Below are positions 10,801 to 20,866 of a stretch of 64,000 nucleotides of DNA, in pieces. The first letter of the stretch is position 1. Every line of letters starts with the position of its first letter. The stretch is taken from positions 1 to 64,000 of the forward strand of contig CAMLMY010000002.1 in NCBI GenBank assembly GCA_946481345.1, given 5' to 3'. The notes beneath the pieces are model-generated. The model was not told where the DNA came from. It searched no databases and was given only the letters and a program-made list of their open reading frames with translations. Both the position numbers and the translations under genes were made by a program. The DNA is from an uncultured Gilliamella sp. (GTDB lineage: Bacteria; Pseudomonadota; Gammaproteobacteria; Enterobacterales; Orbaceae).

Positions 10801-10884
10801 CGGGGCAAGACCCAGCGTAGCTACTGTGGTTCCTGCCATGCCACCAGCACAGATCTTAAAGAACTGTCTACGGTTAAATAGCAT
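7816..10884 (-). CDS. fdoG: Formate dehydrogenase major subunit (alpha), cysteine variant
   Basis: Tat signal (RRQFFKICAGGMAG); collinear with E. coli FdoG/FdnG; active site ETQARVCHGPSV carries TGT (Cys) where E. coli has Sec. Confidence 0.95.
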   Translation of the reverse strand: MLFNRRQFFKICAGGMAGTTVATLGLAPSIALAQTRQYKLLKSKETRNNCTYCSVGCGMLLYSRGDGAKNAESSIFHIEGDPDHPVSRGSLCPKGAGVLDYIKSEQRVKYPEYRAPGSDKWQRISWDEAIDRIARLMKADRDKNFQEKNAQGTTVNRWTTTGWLVTSAASNETGWLAFKVARSLGMLSLETQARVCHGPSVSSLAATFGRGAMTNNWNDIKNANVVIVMGGNAAEAHPVGFKWAIEAKITNGAELIAIDPRFHRTASVADHYVPIRAGSDIAFLLGIINYLISHNEVNFEYLVTHSNASLIVRDDFNFDTNSGLFSGYDAANRQYDQTSWAYQKDENGYALRDKTLNHPRCVWNLLKQHVSRYTPEVVNQITGSPIDGFLHVCRSLASTKTNDRAATFLYALGWTQHTYGSQIIRTAAMIQLILGNIGVMGGGINALRGHSNIQGLTDVGLLSNRLPAYLDLPKESQTSLEQYLTEKTPKPLGPNEVNFWGNYPKFFVSFMKAMYGENATQDNNWGFDWLPKWDKTYDVLRFSKMMRDGQANGFICQGFNPLAALPDKNSIRDGLSKLKFLVSIDPMPTETAEFWKNHGESNDVDPSKIQTEVFRLPANCFAEENGTIVNSSRLLQWHWAAARPPYESLYDPEIIARIYLRIKELYEEEGGAYHEPINNLSWDYLDPEGPSAEELAKECNGRALTNLTDDNGNIILKKGQLLSGFSQLKADGSTSSGIWIFCGSWTEQGNLMARRDPSDPSGKGIHAGWAWAWPMNRRVLYNRASADENGKPWDPNRVLIKWNGTNWDGNDIADFTGTLSPNTGAGAFIMNNDGLGGLFCLNRLVDGPFPEHYEPFETPISNNPMHPKQVNNPVARAFKEDLARLGKADEFPYVGTTYSITEHFHFWTQHARLASITQPEQFIELSENLANKKGIKLGDTVKVTSYRGYIKAKAVVTKRLPTLTVDGKEIETIGIPIVWGFTGQTKKGFLVNELTPHLGDANSQTPEYKSFLVNIEKVTTAA

Positions 10885-11008
10885 ATGAACTCCTTAAAAA
10901 GCTGACATTACATTATTTAGATTGTTATGTTGGAATGGATAAACATCCTTATTAATTGTAATGATAATATTTAATTGAATGGAAATAAAGGGATAAATAT
11001 TCAAAAGT

Positions 11009-11022
11009 TTGATATATATCAA
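11009..11022 (-). promoter_or_regulatory. FNR box upstream of fdoG
   Basis: ttgatatatatcaa matches TTGATNNNNATCAA exactly. Confidence 0.7.
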
Positions 11023-11177
11023 AAATAGCGTTTGCTATTTAATTGTTTTAGGGTTTTATTTAGATATAAATATATTGTTAGTGAAATTAATTAAGTGAAA
11101 AAATTGTTTAAATTAATGATTATAAATGCAGTATATTTGGCTTACTGATAATAATCAAGTAAGCCTTAACCAATTTA

Positions 11178-13613
11178 TTATTTTGGATTAATTTCGTCGA
11201 TGGTTTGCATTACACGAGTGGTAATAAGAGGTTTAAGAATTTTATTCATGATTTCGATTTTCGCTAAATTAGCATCGCCTTTATCATCTAAATAACCTTG
11301 TTCTCTTAGTGAAGCAACCAATGTTGAAAAGACGCCTTTATCGAAAAATTCTGGTGCATTAATACCATGAAGTATCGATAAACGTTCTGCTATTAATCGC
11401 CCTTCTTTTTCCAAACTTGCTCGGCTGATGGTTGGATCTTTTTGCAATAATGAAAATGCAATGACATAGCGTTGTAATGTATCTTTTGAGGATGATGCCA
11501 ATAGCTGTAAACCTGACATTTTTAAGTAGTTCAAGGTTAATTTGTCTGGCGTGTAACTGATTAGATTCAATTCAGCATAAGTTGCAATAATTTTATTCAC
11601 ATACTCAGTTAGTTGTTCATCATTGTGATATAAAAATAGTTCTGATTTTATTAATGGGAACAGCAGTTTGACTTGCATAAGTACTTCATCAAGCGAAATA
11701 CGGTTATTTTTAAGCAAAATTCGCGCGACAATTGCTGGAATGATCAGTAAATGCTGAATGTTATTACGATAATAGGTCATCAATACTGCTTGATCGGCTG
11801 TTAAACCTACCATTTCACCAACTTCATCAGTGGTAATGACAAATTTGCCCATATCTTTAGCATGTTCGAACATCTGTTCAGCAGTTTGATCAGGAATGGT
11901 AATTAAGTTGGAATAAGGAATGTTTTTTAATAATTTTAAGAGATAATCAATATTTTCTAATAATTTTACTTTGGTTAATGTACATTGATCTGCTGCTAAC
12001 AATATTGAACAACATAAATTCATCGCATTGATTGCTGCAGATGAATTAATGTGTTCCATTATTTGTGTAGCCAGCAGATTAGTTGTGGGTGTTAACCAGC
12101 TAGGACGTTGTGTTCCTGTTGGATCAATCGCATCTCGCCAATCGGGAATTTGTTGATTTAAAAATTGGTTTAAAGGGATAGGATCACCAAAGTTAACATA
12201 ACCAAAGCCTAATTTTTTCAATTTTAAAAATGCTTTAATTGTACGCCACAAGCTCTCTTTTTCTTTTTTTGCGCCACGAAGTTCATTGGCATAAGTGGCA
12301 ACTTCTAAAACATGTTCATAACCAATATAAACAGGAACGATTGTGATTGGCCGAGGATCACCACGCAATAAAGTCTGGACTGTCATCATTAACATTCCTG
12401 TTTTAGGAGCAAGTAACCTACCTGTGCGTGATCGACCACCCTCAATGAAATACTCGACCGCATAACCTCGGATAAATAACTCAGCTAAATACTCCCGAAA
12501 TACAGCGGTATAAAGTTTATTACCTTTAAATGAACGGCGAATAAAAAATGCCCCTAAGCGCCTAAAAATAGGGCCTGCTGGCCAGAAGTTTAAATTAATA
12601 CCTGCGGCAATATGTGGTGGCACCAGTCCTTGTCGATAAAGTACATAGGATAGTAATAAGTAATCCATATGACTGCGATGACATGGCGCATAGACAATTT
12701 CATGGCCATTTTCAGCTAATTCTCGAACTGGGTCAGCATTAGTAACTTTTAGACCTTGATAAAGTCTATTCCATGCCCAAGTCAGAACAAAATCAGTCAC
12801 TCTAAGCATGCGGTAAGAAAAATTAGCTGCAATTTCGTTTAATAATGATAGGGCATTCTTTTTGGCTTTATCCTGATCTATTTTTTTGCTTTTAGCTTCT
12901 TCTTGTATAGCTTCGGCAAGGGCAGGATTAGTTAGTAATTTGTTAAGCATCTCCTGACGAATAGGTAACTTCGGACCAACAGAGGCAGCCCTTTGTTTGG
13001 CAAAGTGTATACGTGCGACTCGAGCAAGTTTGTGGGCTAAAACAGAGATATCTTGATTATTGTCAACCTTAATATTTTTAAATGATACCGTTCGAGAGAA
13101 TCGAGTATAACAGTCGCGGCCAGAAATTAAGATTTTATAAAGTTTATACGTTGCGCCCAAAACTTGTAGTGAAGGCATTTTTTTACCTTCTTTATCTGGT
13201 TTTCGCCCGAACATAACGGAAACTGGCAACATTTGCACATCTAGTTCATCATTTTGTTGATGCGCTGAGATATATTCCCTTAAAATTTCAATTGATTTAT
13301 TTTTTTGTTTTTTAGACGCAAAAATACCCGGCCCTTTATCAATATAAATATAAGCAGGAATAGTATTACCATTAATATCAATGCCTAATAAAGGATCTGG
13401 CAAATCATATTTAAGACAAAGTGATCTCACTACCATTAAGTCAATTTGCGAATTATAAGGTAGCACATACAAAATTGGTCGATGGATATCGAGATCCAAT
13501 TCAGTAATAGGATCGGTAGGAATTGGTTTACTTTTAACAAAAAGCTTAACAGGGATCTGAATTAGTGAAAAATAAACTTTTGTCCACCAAGAAAACATAA
13601 AAATAAACCTCAT
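11178..13613 (-). CDS. plsB: Glycerol-3-phosphate 1-O-acyltransferase
   Basis: Motifs CHRSHMDYLLLSYVLY, GAFFIRRSFKGNKLYTAVF, YFIEGGRSRTGRLLAPKTGML; 811 aa. Confidence 0.95.
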   Translation of the reverse strand: MRFIFMFSWWTKVYFSLIQIPVKLFVKSKPIPTDPITELDLDIHRPILYVLPYNSQIDLMVVRSLCLKYDLPDPLLGIDINGNTIPAYIYIDKGPGIFASKKQKNKSIEILREYISAHQQNDELDVQMLPVSVMFGRKPDKEGKKMPSLQVLGATYKLYKILISGRDCYTRFSRTVSFKNIKVDNNQDISVLAHKLARVARIHFAKQRAASVGPKLPIRQEMLNKLLTNPALAEAIQEEAKSKKIDQDKAKKNALSLLNEIAANFSYRMLRVTDFVLTWAWNRLYQGLKVTNADPVRELAENGHEIVYAPCHRSHMDYLLLSYVLYRQGLVPPHIAAGINLNFWPAGPIFRRLGAFFIRRSFKGNKLYTAVFREYLAELFIRGYAVEYFIEGGRSRTGRLLAPKTGMLMMTVQTLLRGDPRPITIVPVYIGYEHVLEVATYANELRGAKKEKESLWRTIKAFLKLKKLGFGYVNFGDPIPLNQFLNQQIPDWRDAIDPTGTQRPSWLTPTTNLLATQIMEHINSSAAINAMNLCCSILLAADQCTLTKVKLLENIDYLLKLLKNIPYSNLITIPDQTAEQMFEHAKDMGKFVITTDEVGEMVGLTADQAVLMTYYRNNIQHLLIIPAIVARILLKNNRISLDEVLMQVKLLFPLIKSELFLYHNDEQLTEYVNKIIATYAELNLISYTPDKLTLNYLKMSGLQLLASSSKDTLQRYVIAFSLLQKDPTISRASLEKEGRLIAERLSILHGINAPEFFDKGVFSTLVASLREQGYLDDKGDANLAKIEIMNKILKPLITTRVMQTIDEINPK

Positions 13614-13904
13614 ATTTTGTGGCTAATTGTATAATTAAATCATTGTTAGCCATTCGTTTATCGACTGACTTGTCGATGCATAAATTGCAAATTTATATTG
13701 TTATTTTACTTTTTAACAATAAACATTAATCCAAGTATATATGTGTTATTGTCTAACTGTTAGTTAATTTGCATAATCTTTCAGCTAGATTGATTTAATT
13801 TATAGATGCCTATGCCTACCCATTATAAAGACATATCAATAGCAACACTATATAGTTTATTGAAATTAAGTTATCACAATGGTTGTATTAATGAGCGAAA
13901 ACTA

Positions 13905-13935
13905 GCCATCACAATCCAGTTTAAATCGTGATGGC
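13905..13935 (-). terminator. Terminator-like hairpin downstream of aroD
   Basis: Stem gccatcac/gtgatggc followed on the minus strand by tagtttt. Confidence 0.6.
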
Positions 13936-13947
13936 ATCAGTTTATTA

Positions 13948-14712
13948 TCAAGCTTTGCTTTGATACATTACATCTAAAATGTAACGTAATTGTTTAACAT
14001 CGAGTTGACCTGGAGCTGAGGCGTTTTTGGCGGCACCAAATGTCATGGCTGAACCAAAGGTTGTCCCTGCAATGCGGCTGATTGCACCAAGACCGGCCAT
14101 TGACATGGTAATAATTGGTTGTGTAGCAAATTTTTCATTCATTTCGCTGGTTGCGGCAAGTAATGTTAATACATCATTAGTATTTTGTGGCATCACGGCA
14201 ATTTTAGGAATATCTGCACCTAAGTCTTGCATTTTTCTTAATCGATAGACAATATCACTTTGTGATGGTGTTTTTTCAAAGTCATGGTTTGAGGCAACCA
14301 CGAATACATTATTTTTATGCGCAATATCGATAATTTCTTTTACATTGTCATCGCCAATAAAGACTTCAACATCAATTAAATCAACTAAGCCACTGCTTGC
14401 CATTGCTTTATTTAGTTGCATATAAGCATCTAATGGCCATGGTTTTACACCACCTTCATTTGCGGTACGGAAAGTAAATAAAATTGGTTTATTGGGCAAT
14501 AAGGTCGCTATTTTTTGTGCTATGGATTTGACTGCATCAATATTATCAACTTGCGTAAAGTGGTCAACTCGCCATTCTAAAACGTCAAAATCAATAGTTT
14601 GTAAAAACTTTACCTCATCAATGAGTTCATCTTCAGTTTTTCCAATAATTGGCACAATTATTTTTGGAGTACCTTTACCTATCTCAAGCTGTTTAACTGT
14701 TACTATATTCAT
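13948..14712 (-). CDS. aroD: Type I 3-dehydroquinate dehydratase
   Basis: DVLEWRVDHF, VASNHDFEKTPS, PKIAVMPQ, MSMAGLGAISRIAG. Confidence 0.95.
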   Translation of the reverse strand: MNIVTVKQLEIGKGTPKIIVPIIGKTEDELIDEVKFLQTIDFDVLEWRVDHFTQVDNIDAVKSIAQKIATLLPNKPILFTFRTANEGGVKPWPLDAYMQLNKAMASSGLVDLIDVEVFIGDDNVKEIIDIAHKNNVFVVASNHDFEKTPSQSDIVYRLRKMQDLGADIPKIAVMPQNTNDVLTLLAATSEMNEKFATQPIITMSMAGLGAISRIAGTTFGSAMTFGAAKNASAPGQLDVKQLRYILDVMYQSKA

Positions 14713-14735
14713 TTTATTTCCTGTTCACCACAAAA

Positions 14736-15608
14736 TTAATCATTAAATCCCATTTGTTCTTTGACATAATCAATTGGTGCATCTTCGCCTGTCCAAATTT
14801 TTATTTGTGCCGCTCCTTGCCATAGCATCATACCGATGCCATTGAGTGTTTTACATCCTTGTTGTTCGGCCATTTCTAATAGCTTAGTTTTGCGTGGGCT
14901 ATAAATACAATCTGTAACAACGAGATCTGATCGCAAGATTGTTGGATCGGTAATTAAACTTTGACCTTCTAATGGTTTCATTCCTACACCAGTGGCATTA
15001 CAAAGTACATCGCTATCAGCAATTTGTTTTCTTAGCTCATTCTCATCAGCTAGATCGGTAATATGTACTTTACATTTTGTCTGTTTATTTAATTTTTTTA
15101 TTACCGATTCTATCTTTGTATAGCACTCATCTTTCTGATTAAAAATAGCAATTTCTTTTACACCATCAAGAGCTGCTTGTACGGCAATTGCGGTTGCCGC
15201 ACCCCCGGCACCGAGAACGGTTATTTTTTTATCTAGCATATTAATGCCAGCTTCTGCTAGCATACGCATATAGCCTATGCCGTCAGTGTTATAACCAGTC
15301 AATACGCCATTATCATTTGAAATAGTATTACAGGCACCACTCATTTCTACCGCAGGTGTTAATTTATCAAGGTATTGGCAAACAAGTTGTTTATTGGGCA
15401 TTGAAATAGCACTACCTCGTAACCCAAGCGCTCGTAAACCTTTTATTGCATCGGGTAGCTTTAGTTGATCGACTTCAAATGCTAAATAAATAAATGGAAT
15501 ATTTAATTTAGAGTAAATGGTATTTTGCATTTGCGGTGATAAACTATGACGAATCGGATAAGCCATTAAACCAATCAATAGAAAATGACCATCAATATTA
15601 CTTCTCAT
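14736..15608 (-). CDS. ydiB: Quinate/shikimate dehydrogenase (YdiB-like)
   Basis: LIGLMAYPIRHSLSPQMQN, SMPNKQL, GAGGAATAIAVQAA, GIGMMLWQGA; adjacent to aroD as in E. coli. Confidence 0.92.
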   Translation of the reverse strand: MRSNIDGHFLLIGLMAYPIRHSLSPQMQNTIYSKLNIPFIYLAFEVDQLKLPDAIKGLRALGLRGSAISMPNKQLVCQYLDKLTPAVEMSGACNTISNDNGVLTGYNTDGIGYMRMLAEAGINMLDKKITVLGAGGAATAIAVQAALDGVKEIAIFNQKDECYTKIESVIKKLNKQTKCKVHITDLADENELRKQIADSDVLCNATGVGMKPLEGQSLITDPTILRSDLVVTDCIYSPRKTKLLEMAEQQGCKTLNGIGMMLWQGAAQIKIWTGEDAPIDYVKEQMGFND

Positions 15609-15969
15609 TTGAAATTCTCCGTAACTAATCTAAATTTTGTCCAAAACTGATCATATACCATGATGTTTGTATATATTAACTTTGTTTAGCCAAAAAGCTG
15701 GCAATTTAGACCTTAGCTTATTTAATTCAATAGGATAATTATTTAATTGTAATTTCAGTTTTGCTATTGCTTTTATAATGACACGAGATCAAGTGTGCTA
15801 CAACCTAAAGATATAACAATATTATTTGTTTTATTGATTCATATTTTAACATGGTCAGTTAATTGGTGATTAAAAAAGGCTTTATGCGAGTAAGCGTATA
15901 CTAACAATTGCACTTTAAATAGCTATCGCCTAGAATAACCACCTTTATCTCGCTACGAAGAATCTATTT

Positions 15970-17313
15970 ATGAATACTATTCTTGAGCTGTTTTCCTCAG
16001 TAAATGCAGTTGTTGTTGCTGTTATTTTAATGTTAGTGCTTTCGCTTTGCCGAGTTCATGTGGTAATTAGCTTAATTATTGGTGCATTTGCAGGTGGTTT
16101 ATGCAGTCATCTAACCCTAAAAGAAACCATAGACGCTTTTAATGCAGGTATTAGTAACGGGGCTAATATTGCCTTATCTTATGCTATGTTAGGTGCGTTT
16201 GCCGTGGCTATTTCTAAATCAGGATTACCAGAATTATTAGCTGATAAAGCCATTAAACAATTAACTACTAATGATGCGAAAACACGAATTAAATGGTTAT
16301 TAGTTATTATTATCGGGTTAGTTAGTATTTCCTCACAGAATATTATTCCAATTCATATCGCCTTTATTCCGCTTTTAATTCCACCACTTTTATATGTGAT
16401 GTCGAGATTACAACTAGATAGACGAATGATTGCGTGTATTATGACATTTGGTTTGATTACGCCATATATGTTTTTACCGGTCGGATTCGGGAATATCTTT
16501 CTAAATCAAATTTTGTTAAAAAATATTATTTCGTCTGGAATGGATGTTAGTCATGTTAATGTCATGCATGCTATGGCTATTCCTGCTTTCGGTATGTTTG
16601 TTGGTTTACTATGGGCTATTTTTGTCAGTTATCGTAAACCGAGACAGTATGAACTTATCCGTGAAGAGAGTCATGCCGAACAGTTTAGTAATGTAAGTGC
16701 TCGTTCACTTATTATCTCATTATTAGCGATTGTTCTTTCTTTCACCGTGCAACTTTGTACTGGATCGATGATATTAGGTGCGTTAATTGGTTTTATTTGC
16801 TTTATTGTTTCAGGTTCAATCAAATGGGGCGAAGCAGATGGAATCTTCACCGATGGTATCAAAATGATGGCAATGATTGGTTTTGTGATGATATCTGCGC
16901 AAGGGTTTGCCGAAGTATTAAAACAGACGCATGAAATAGAACCTTTAGTCATTAATAGTGCAGCGTTATTTGCTGGAAACAAAGTCGTGGCCTCTTTCAT
17001 GATGATGTTAGTTGGTTTGGTCATTACGCTGGGAATTGGCTCGTCATTTTCTACTGTTCCTATTATTGCGGCAATTTATGTTCCGTTATGCGTTCAATTA
17101 GGATTTTCACCAATTGCAACAGTTTGTTTAATTGGTGCATCAGGAGCTATCGGTGATGCCGGTTCACCACCTTCAGATACCATTTTAGCCACATCTGCTG
17201 GTTTAAATAGTGATGGACAGCATGACCATATTAGAGACAGTGTTATTCCAACCTTTACCCATTTCAATATTCCGTTATTTATTGCTGGATGGGTGGGATC
17301 ATTGATTCTTTAA
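15970..17313 (+). CDS. Na+/H+ antiporter family (NhaC-like) membrane protein
   Basis: Multi-[46 protein letters not shown]. Confidence 0.8.
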   Translation: MNTILELFSSVNAVVVAVILMLVLSLCRVHVVISLIIGAFAGGLCSHLTLKETIDAFNAGISNGANIALSYAMLGAFAVAISKSGLPELLADKAIKQLTTNDAKTRIKWLLVIIIGLVSISSQNIIPIHIAFIPLLIPPLLYVMSRLQLDRRMIACIMTFGLITPYMFLPVGFGNIFLNQILLKNIISSGMDVSHVNVMHAMAIPAFGMFVGLLWAIFVSYRKPRQYELIREESHAEQFSNVSARSLIISLLAIVLSFTVQLCTGSMILGALIGFICFIVSGSIKWGEADGIFTDGIKMMAMIGFVMISAQGFAEVLKQTHEIEPLVINSAALFAGNKVVASFMMMLVGLVITLGIGSSFSTVPIIAAIYVPLCVQLGFSPIATVCLIGASGAIGDAGSPPSDTILATSAGLNSDGQHDHIRDSVIPTFTHFNIPLFIAGWVGSLIL

Positions 17314-17344
17314 ACAATTAAAAGAATTAAGGCTATTATTAGTT

Positions 17345-18634
17345 ATGAATAAAAAGTCATACCAAAATATTCGTGCGCTTTGTGCAAAAGCTATTTTTGC
17401 GGTACTTGAAGAAGGACAATCACTTAGTACGGCTTTAGCATCTTTGAATAATCAAGTTGCTGATAAAGACAAAGCACTAGTGCAAGAGATCTGTTTTGGT
17501 GTAATGCGAGTGCTACCAGAACTGGATTTCTATATTCATAACTTAATGAGCAAGGTCTTAACTGGGAAAAATAGAATTTTACATTACTTATTGCTAACTG
17601 GATTGTACCAAATTCTTTATACCCGAATTCCTGAACATGCCGCTGTAGGCGAAACAGTTGGTGCGGTTAATGATTTAAAAAAACCGCAATTAAAAGGTGT
17701 GATTAATGGTGTTTTACGTGAATTTTTACGCCAACAGGCATCATTAAAACAAAAATTTCAGCAAGATAGTAAACAACAAATTAGTCAGACCTTACATCCT
17801 AGTTGGTTATTAAATCGTTTAAAATCAGCTTATCCAGAGCAGTGGCAAGCAATTGTTAATGCGAATAATCAGAAACCACCTATGTGGTTACGAGTTAATC
17901 TTAACCATTATTCGGTTAGTGAATACCAACAATTACTTGAAAAACAACAGATTGCTTCCGAGTCTTTTGCTGATATCCCTTGTGCTATTCGCTTAACTAC
18001 TGCGGTAAATGTGACTAAGTTACCGTTTTTTGCTGAAGGAGCGGTAACAGTACAAGATTTATCAGCACAATATGCGGCTTATCTATTAGCACCTAAAAAT
18101 GGTGAGCAAATTTTAGATATGTGTGCCGCTCCTGGCGGTAAAACCACCCATATTTTAGAACTTGCGCCAACAGCTAATGTATTAGCTGTAGACGTTGATG
18201 CCAACCGAGTTAAACGAATTGATGAAAATTTAACACGCCTAAAACAACATGCACAAGTCAAAGTTGGTGATGGTTTAACTCCTGAAAAGTGGTGTGATGG
18301 GCGTCAGTTTGATCGCATCTTGCTTGATGCTCCGTGTTCGGCTACCGGGGTTATTCGTCGTCATCCTGATATAAAATGGTTACGACGTGATAGCGATATC
18401 ACTCAACTCACCGAACTACAATATGCTATTTTGACACGTATCTGGCCTTATTTAAAAACAGGTGGCACCTTAGTTTATGCCACTTGCTCGGTATTGCCAG
18501 AGGAGAATAAGTTACAAATCGCCCGTTTTTTACAACAAACCCCCAACGCCAAACAGCAGGGAGAACTTAGGCAGTTTTTACCGACTGAATTGGCTGGTGA
18601 TGGTTTTTTCTATGCTGTATTAAGGAAAGAATAG
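17345..18634 (+). CDS. rsmB: 16S rRNA (cytosine(967)-C(5))-methyltransferase
   Basis: [47 protein letters not shown]. Confidence 0.94.
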   Translation: MNKKSYQNIRALCAKAIFAVLEEGQSLSTALASLNNQVADKDKALVQEICFGVMRVLPELDFYIHNLMSKVLTGKNRILHYLLLTGLYQILYTRIPEHAAVGETVGAVNDLKKPQLKGVINGVLREFLRQQASLKQKFQQDSKQQISQTLHPSWLLNRLKSAYPEQWQAIVNANNQKPPMWLRVNLNHYSVSEYQQLLEKQQIASESFADIPCAIRLTTAVNVTKLPFFAEGAVTVQDLSAQYAAYLLAPKNGEQILDMCAAPGGKTTHILELAPTANVLAVDVDANRVKRIDENLTRLKQHAQVKVGDGLTPEKWCDGRQFDRILLDAPCSATGVIRRHPDIKWLRRDSDITQLTELQYAILTRIWPYLKTGGTLVYATCSVLPEENKLQIARFLQQTPNAKQQGELRQFLPTELAGDGFFYAVLRKE

Positions 18635-18690
18635 TTATTAGTAATAATGTTTGATGATTTATTATGCAAATATAAATCATCACCATTATT

Positions 18691-19230
18691 TTATTGCTTA
18701 TATTTTTCAATCATTGCAACTAATTTTTCACTATGTTGTATTGCTTTGGCCTTTATTTCATTTGGCTCAGCGGTTACTGGTGATACCCCATATAAAACAA
18801 CTGGTGTTAGGTATTGCATTTGGCTATAAAGTGCGGATAGTTTTACGGGTTGATGTAGATGATCGATTATATTAGCGTCATAATCACTATAATTTTTCTC
18901 AACTTGTCCGATAGTTAAACTGGTTAGTAATTTTTTATCTTTTAATTTATCGCCTTTTGAACCATAGGCAAATTGATAGGTAAATACATCATCAAACCAT
19001 AATTTTAGGATCGCTGGCATATTAAACCAATACATCGGGTATTGTAAAATGATTAGCTCGTGTCTCAGCAATGCGGTTTGTTCTTCTTGCACATTAATTT
19101 GATAGTTTGGATAAAGCTGATGAATATTTCGAACTTCAAGATCTTTAACTTCATTTTGTAAGGTTTCAACAATAGTTTTATTGGCTGTTGATTGTTCAAT
19201 ATTAGGATGAGCTAAAATAATTAATGGCAT
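18691..19230 (-). CDS. NAD(P)H oxidoreductase, flavodoxin-like (KefF/YheR type)
   Basis: LIILAHPNIEQSTANK, LQYPMYWFNMPAILKLWFDDVFTYQFAYG. Confidence 0.85.
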   Translation of the reverse strand: MPLIILAHPNIEQSTANKTIVETLQNEVKDLEVRNIHQLYPNYQINVQEEQTALLRHELIILQYPMYWFNMPAILKLWFDDVFTYQFAYGSKGDKLKDKKLLTSLTIGQVEKNYSDYDANIIDHLHQPVKLSALYSQMQYLTPVVLYGVSPVTAEPNEIKAKAIQHSEKLVAMIEKYKQ

Positions 19231-19308
19231 AAAATTTCCTTTGTTTTTATACTATAAAAAATTGAGTTACTCTATTTAGTTTATTGACAAATATTTTTTA
19301 AGCAATAT

Positions 19309-19324
19309 CTATCAAACTTGATAG
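19309..19324. promoter_or_regulatory. Candidate HxlR operator in the divergent promoter
   Basis: Inverted repeat CTATCAA-ac-TTGATAG, 17 bp before the hxlR-type start. Confidence 0.5.
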
Positions 19325-19341
19325 TATAGTTAGGAATATGT

Positions 19342-19683
19342 ATGCAAAGTGGTGAAGAACGGCTGTCAAAACGCTATAACAATAAAACTTATTATTGCCC
19401 AATAAGTTTAGCAATGGATTTAATTGGTGGAAAATGGAAAGGTGTAATCCTTTATTATTTACTTTCAGGGGAAAAACGATTTAGTGAGTTAAAGATATTG
19501 ATTCCAGAAGTTACCGATATGACATTAAGCATTCAACTTAAAAAATTGGAACAAGATGGGCTTATTATTCGCCGTGTTTATGGCCAAAAACCACCACTTA
19601 AAGTGTTATATAAACTAACTCCACTTGGTGAAAAAGTTGGTCCCGCGCTTGAACAACTCTGTTTATGGGGTGAAGGCGTTTAG
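19342..19683 (+). CDS. HxlR-family transcriptional regulator
   Basis: CPISLAMDLIGGKWKGVILYYLLSGEKRFSELKILIPEVTDMTLSIQLKKLEQDGLI. Confidence 0.9.
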   Translation: MQSGEERLSKRYNNKTYYCPISLAMDLIGGKWKGVILYYLLSGEKRFSELKILIPEVTDMTLSIQLKKLEQDGLIIRRVYGQKPPLKVLYKLTPLGEKVGPALEQLCLWGEGV

Positions 19684-19882
19684 TTGTCATTTTTGTCTTT
19701 TTAATTGTTAGTTGATTTGCAATGATTAATGATGAATTAAATTCTTACTCAAAAAATTTTGAGGAACGGGGTTTTTTAAGCGATAAAATTTAATCAATAA
19801 CATCTTATCATCGTTACTTGGACAATCTTTGGCAGATATGGTAAATTCCGAATCTGTTTTGCACTTTTAAGACTCTCGAAAT

Positions 19883-20857
19883 ATGGCTTACACATTAACC
19901 TATAGTGATCTCCCTGAAAATATACAATATTGGCAAGGTTTACCTTTATCTTTAAATGGTTGTGAAGTAGTCCCATTAGATTACAATGCCGGAAAAACCG
20001 GTTGGATTATTTATGGTAAAAAGTTAAATAAAACCTTGCTGTCAAAATTTCAAAGACAGCTAGCAATGCCGATGGTTGTGGTTTCTTCATGGAAAATTAA
20101 AACCTATCAAATTGTACGTATTGCAGGGGTAATGCCGAAAAAAGCCAAATCGATTTCGTTAAGCTTAGGGATTGATGTTGCACCAATCGATAATTTACCA
20201 ACCTTACATTCTCCAGGCTTATTGGTTATGGATATGGATTCAACAGCTATTGGTATTGAATGTATTGATGAGCTGGCAAAGCTACAAGGTGTTGGTGAAC
20301 AAGTTGCTACAGTTACTGAACTTGCTATGCGAGGTGAACTTGATTTTGCCACCAGTTTACGCAAACGCGTAGCTACCTTAAAAGGTGCAGAACAAACTAT
20401 TTTAGATCAGGTAAAAGAGAGCTTACCATTAACGCCGGGATTGACTTGTTTAGTTAAAGAGCTACATAAAAAAAATTGGCACGTAGCTATTGTTTCTGGA
20501 GGATTTACCTATTTTGCTGACCATTTAAAACAGAAGTTGAAACTGGTTGCTGCTCATGCTAATGAGTTAGAAATTAAAAAAGGCCAGTTAACTGGTAAAG
20601 TGATAGGGCAAATTGTTGATGCTAAATATAAAGCTCGAATGTTACAACAATTGGCTGCTTCTTTAGATATTCCGATTGAACAAACGGTGGCGATTGGCGA
20701 TGGTGCCAATGATTTAATGATGATTCGAATTGCTGGACTTGGGGTTGCTTATCACGGCAAGCCGAAAGTGGTTGAAAAAGCAAAAATTAGTATCAATTAT
20801 GCTGATTTAACTGGTTTATGGTGCATTCTATCTACCAGTTTATTAAGTGAAGGTTAG
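19883..20857 (+). CDS. serB: Phosphoserine phosphatase
   Basis: DMDSTAIGIECIDELAKLQGVGEQVATVTELAMRGELDF, VSGGFTYFAD, AIGDGANDLMM. Confidence 0.95.
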   Translation: MAYTLTYSDLPENIQYWQGLPLSLNGCEVVPLDYNAGKTGWIIYGKKLNKTLLSKFQRQLAMPMVVVSSWKIKTYQIVRIAGVMPKKAKSISLSLGIDVAPIDNLPTLHSPGLLVMDMDSTAIGIECIDELAKLQGVGEQVATVTELAMRGELDFATSLRKRVATLKGAEQTILDQVKESLPLTPGLTCLVKELHKKNWHVAIVSGGFTYFADHLKQKLKLVAAHANELEIKKGQLTGKVIGQIVDAKYKARMLQQLAASLDIPIEQTVAIGDGANDLMMIRIAGLGVAYHGKPKVVEKAKISINYADLTGLWCILSTSLLSEG

Positions 20858-20866
20858 GAGAAAAAT

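Noticed and set aside
13757-19726. Similar short stretches tgttagttaatttgca (near 13760) and tgttagttgatttgca (near 19707) as a second repeat family
   Set aside because: Only two imperfect copies of AT-rich sequence; could be chance
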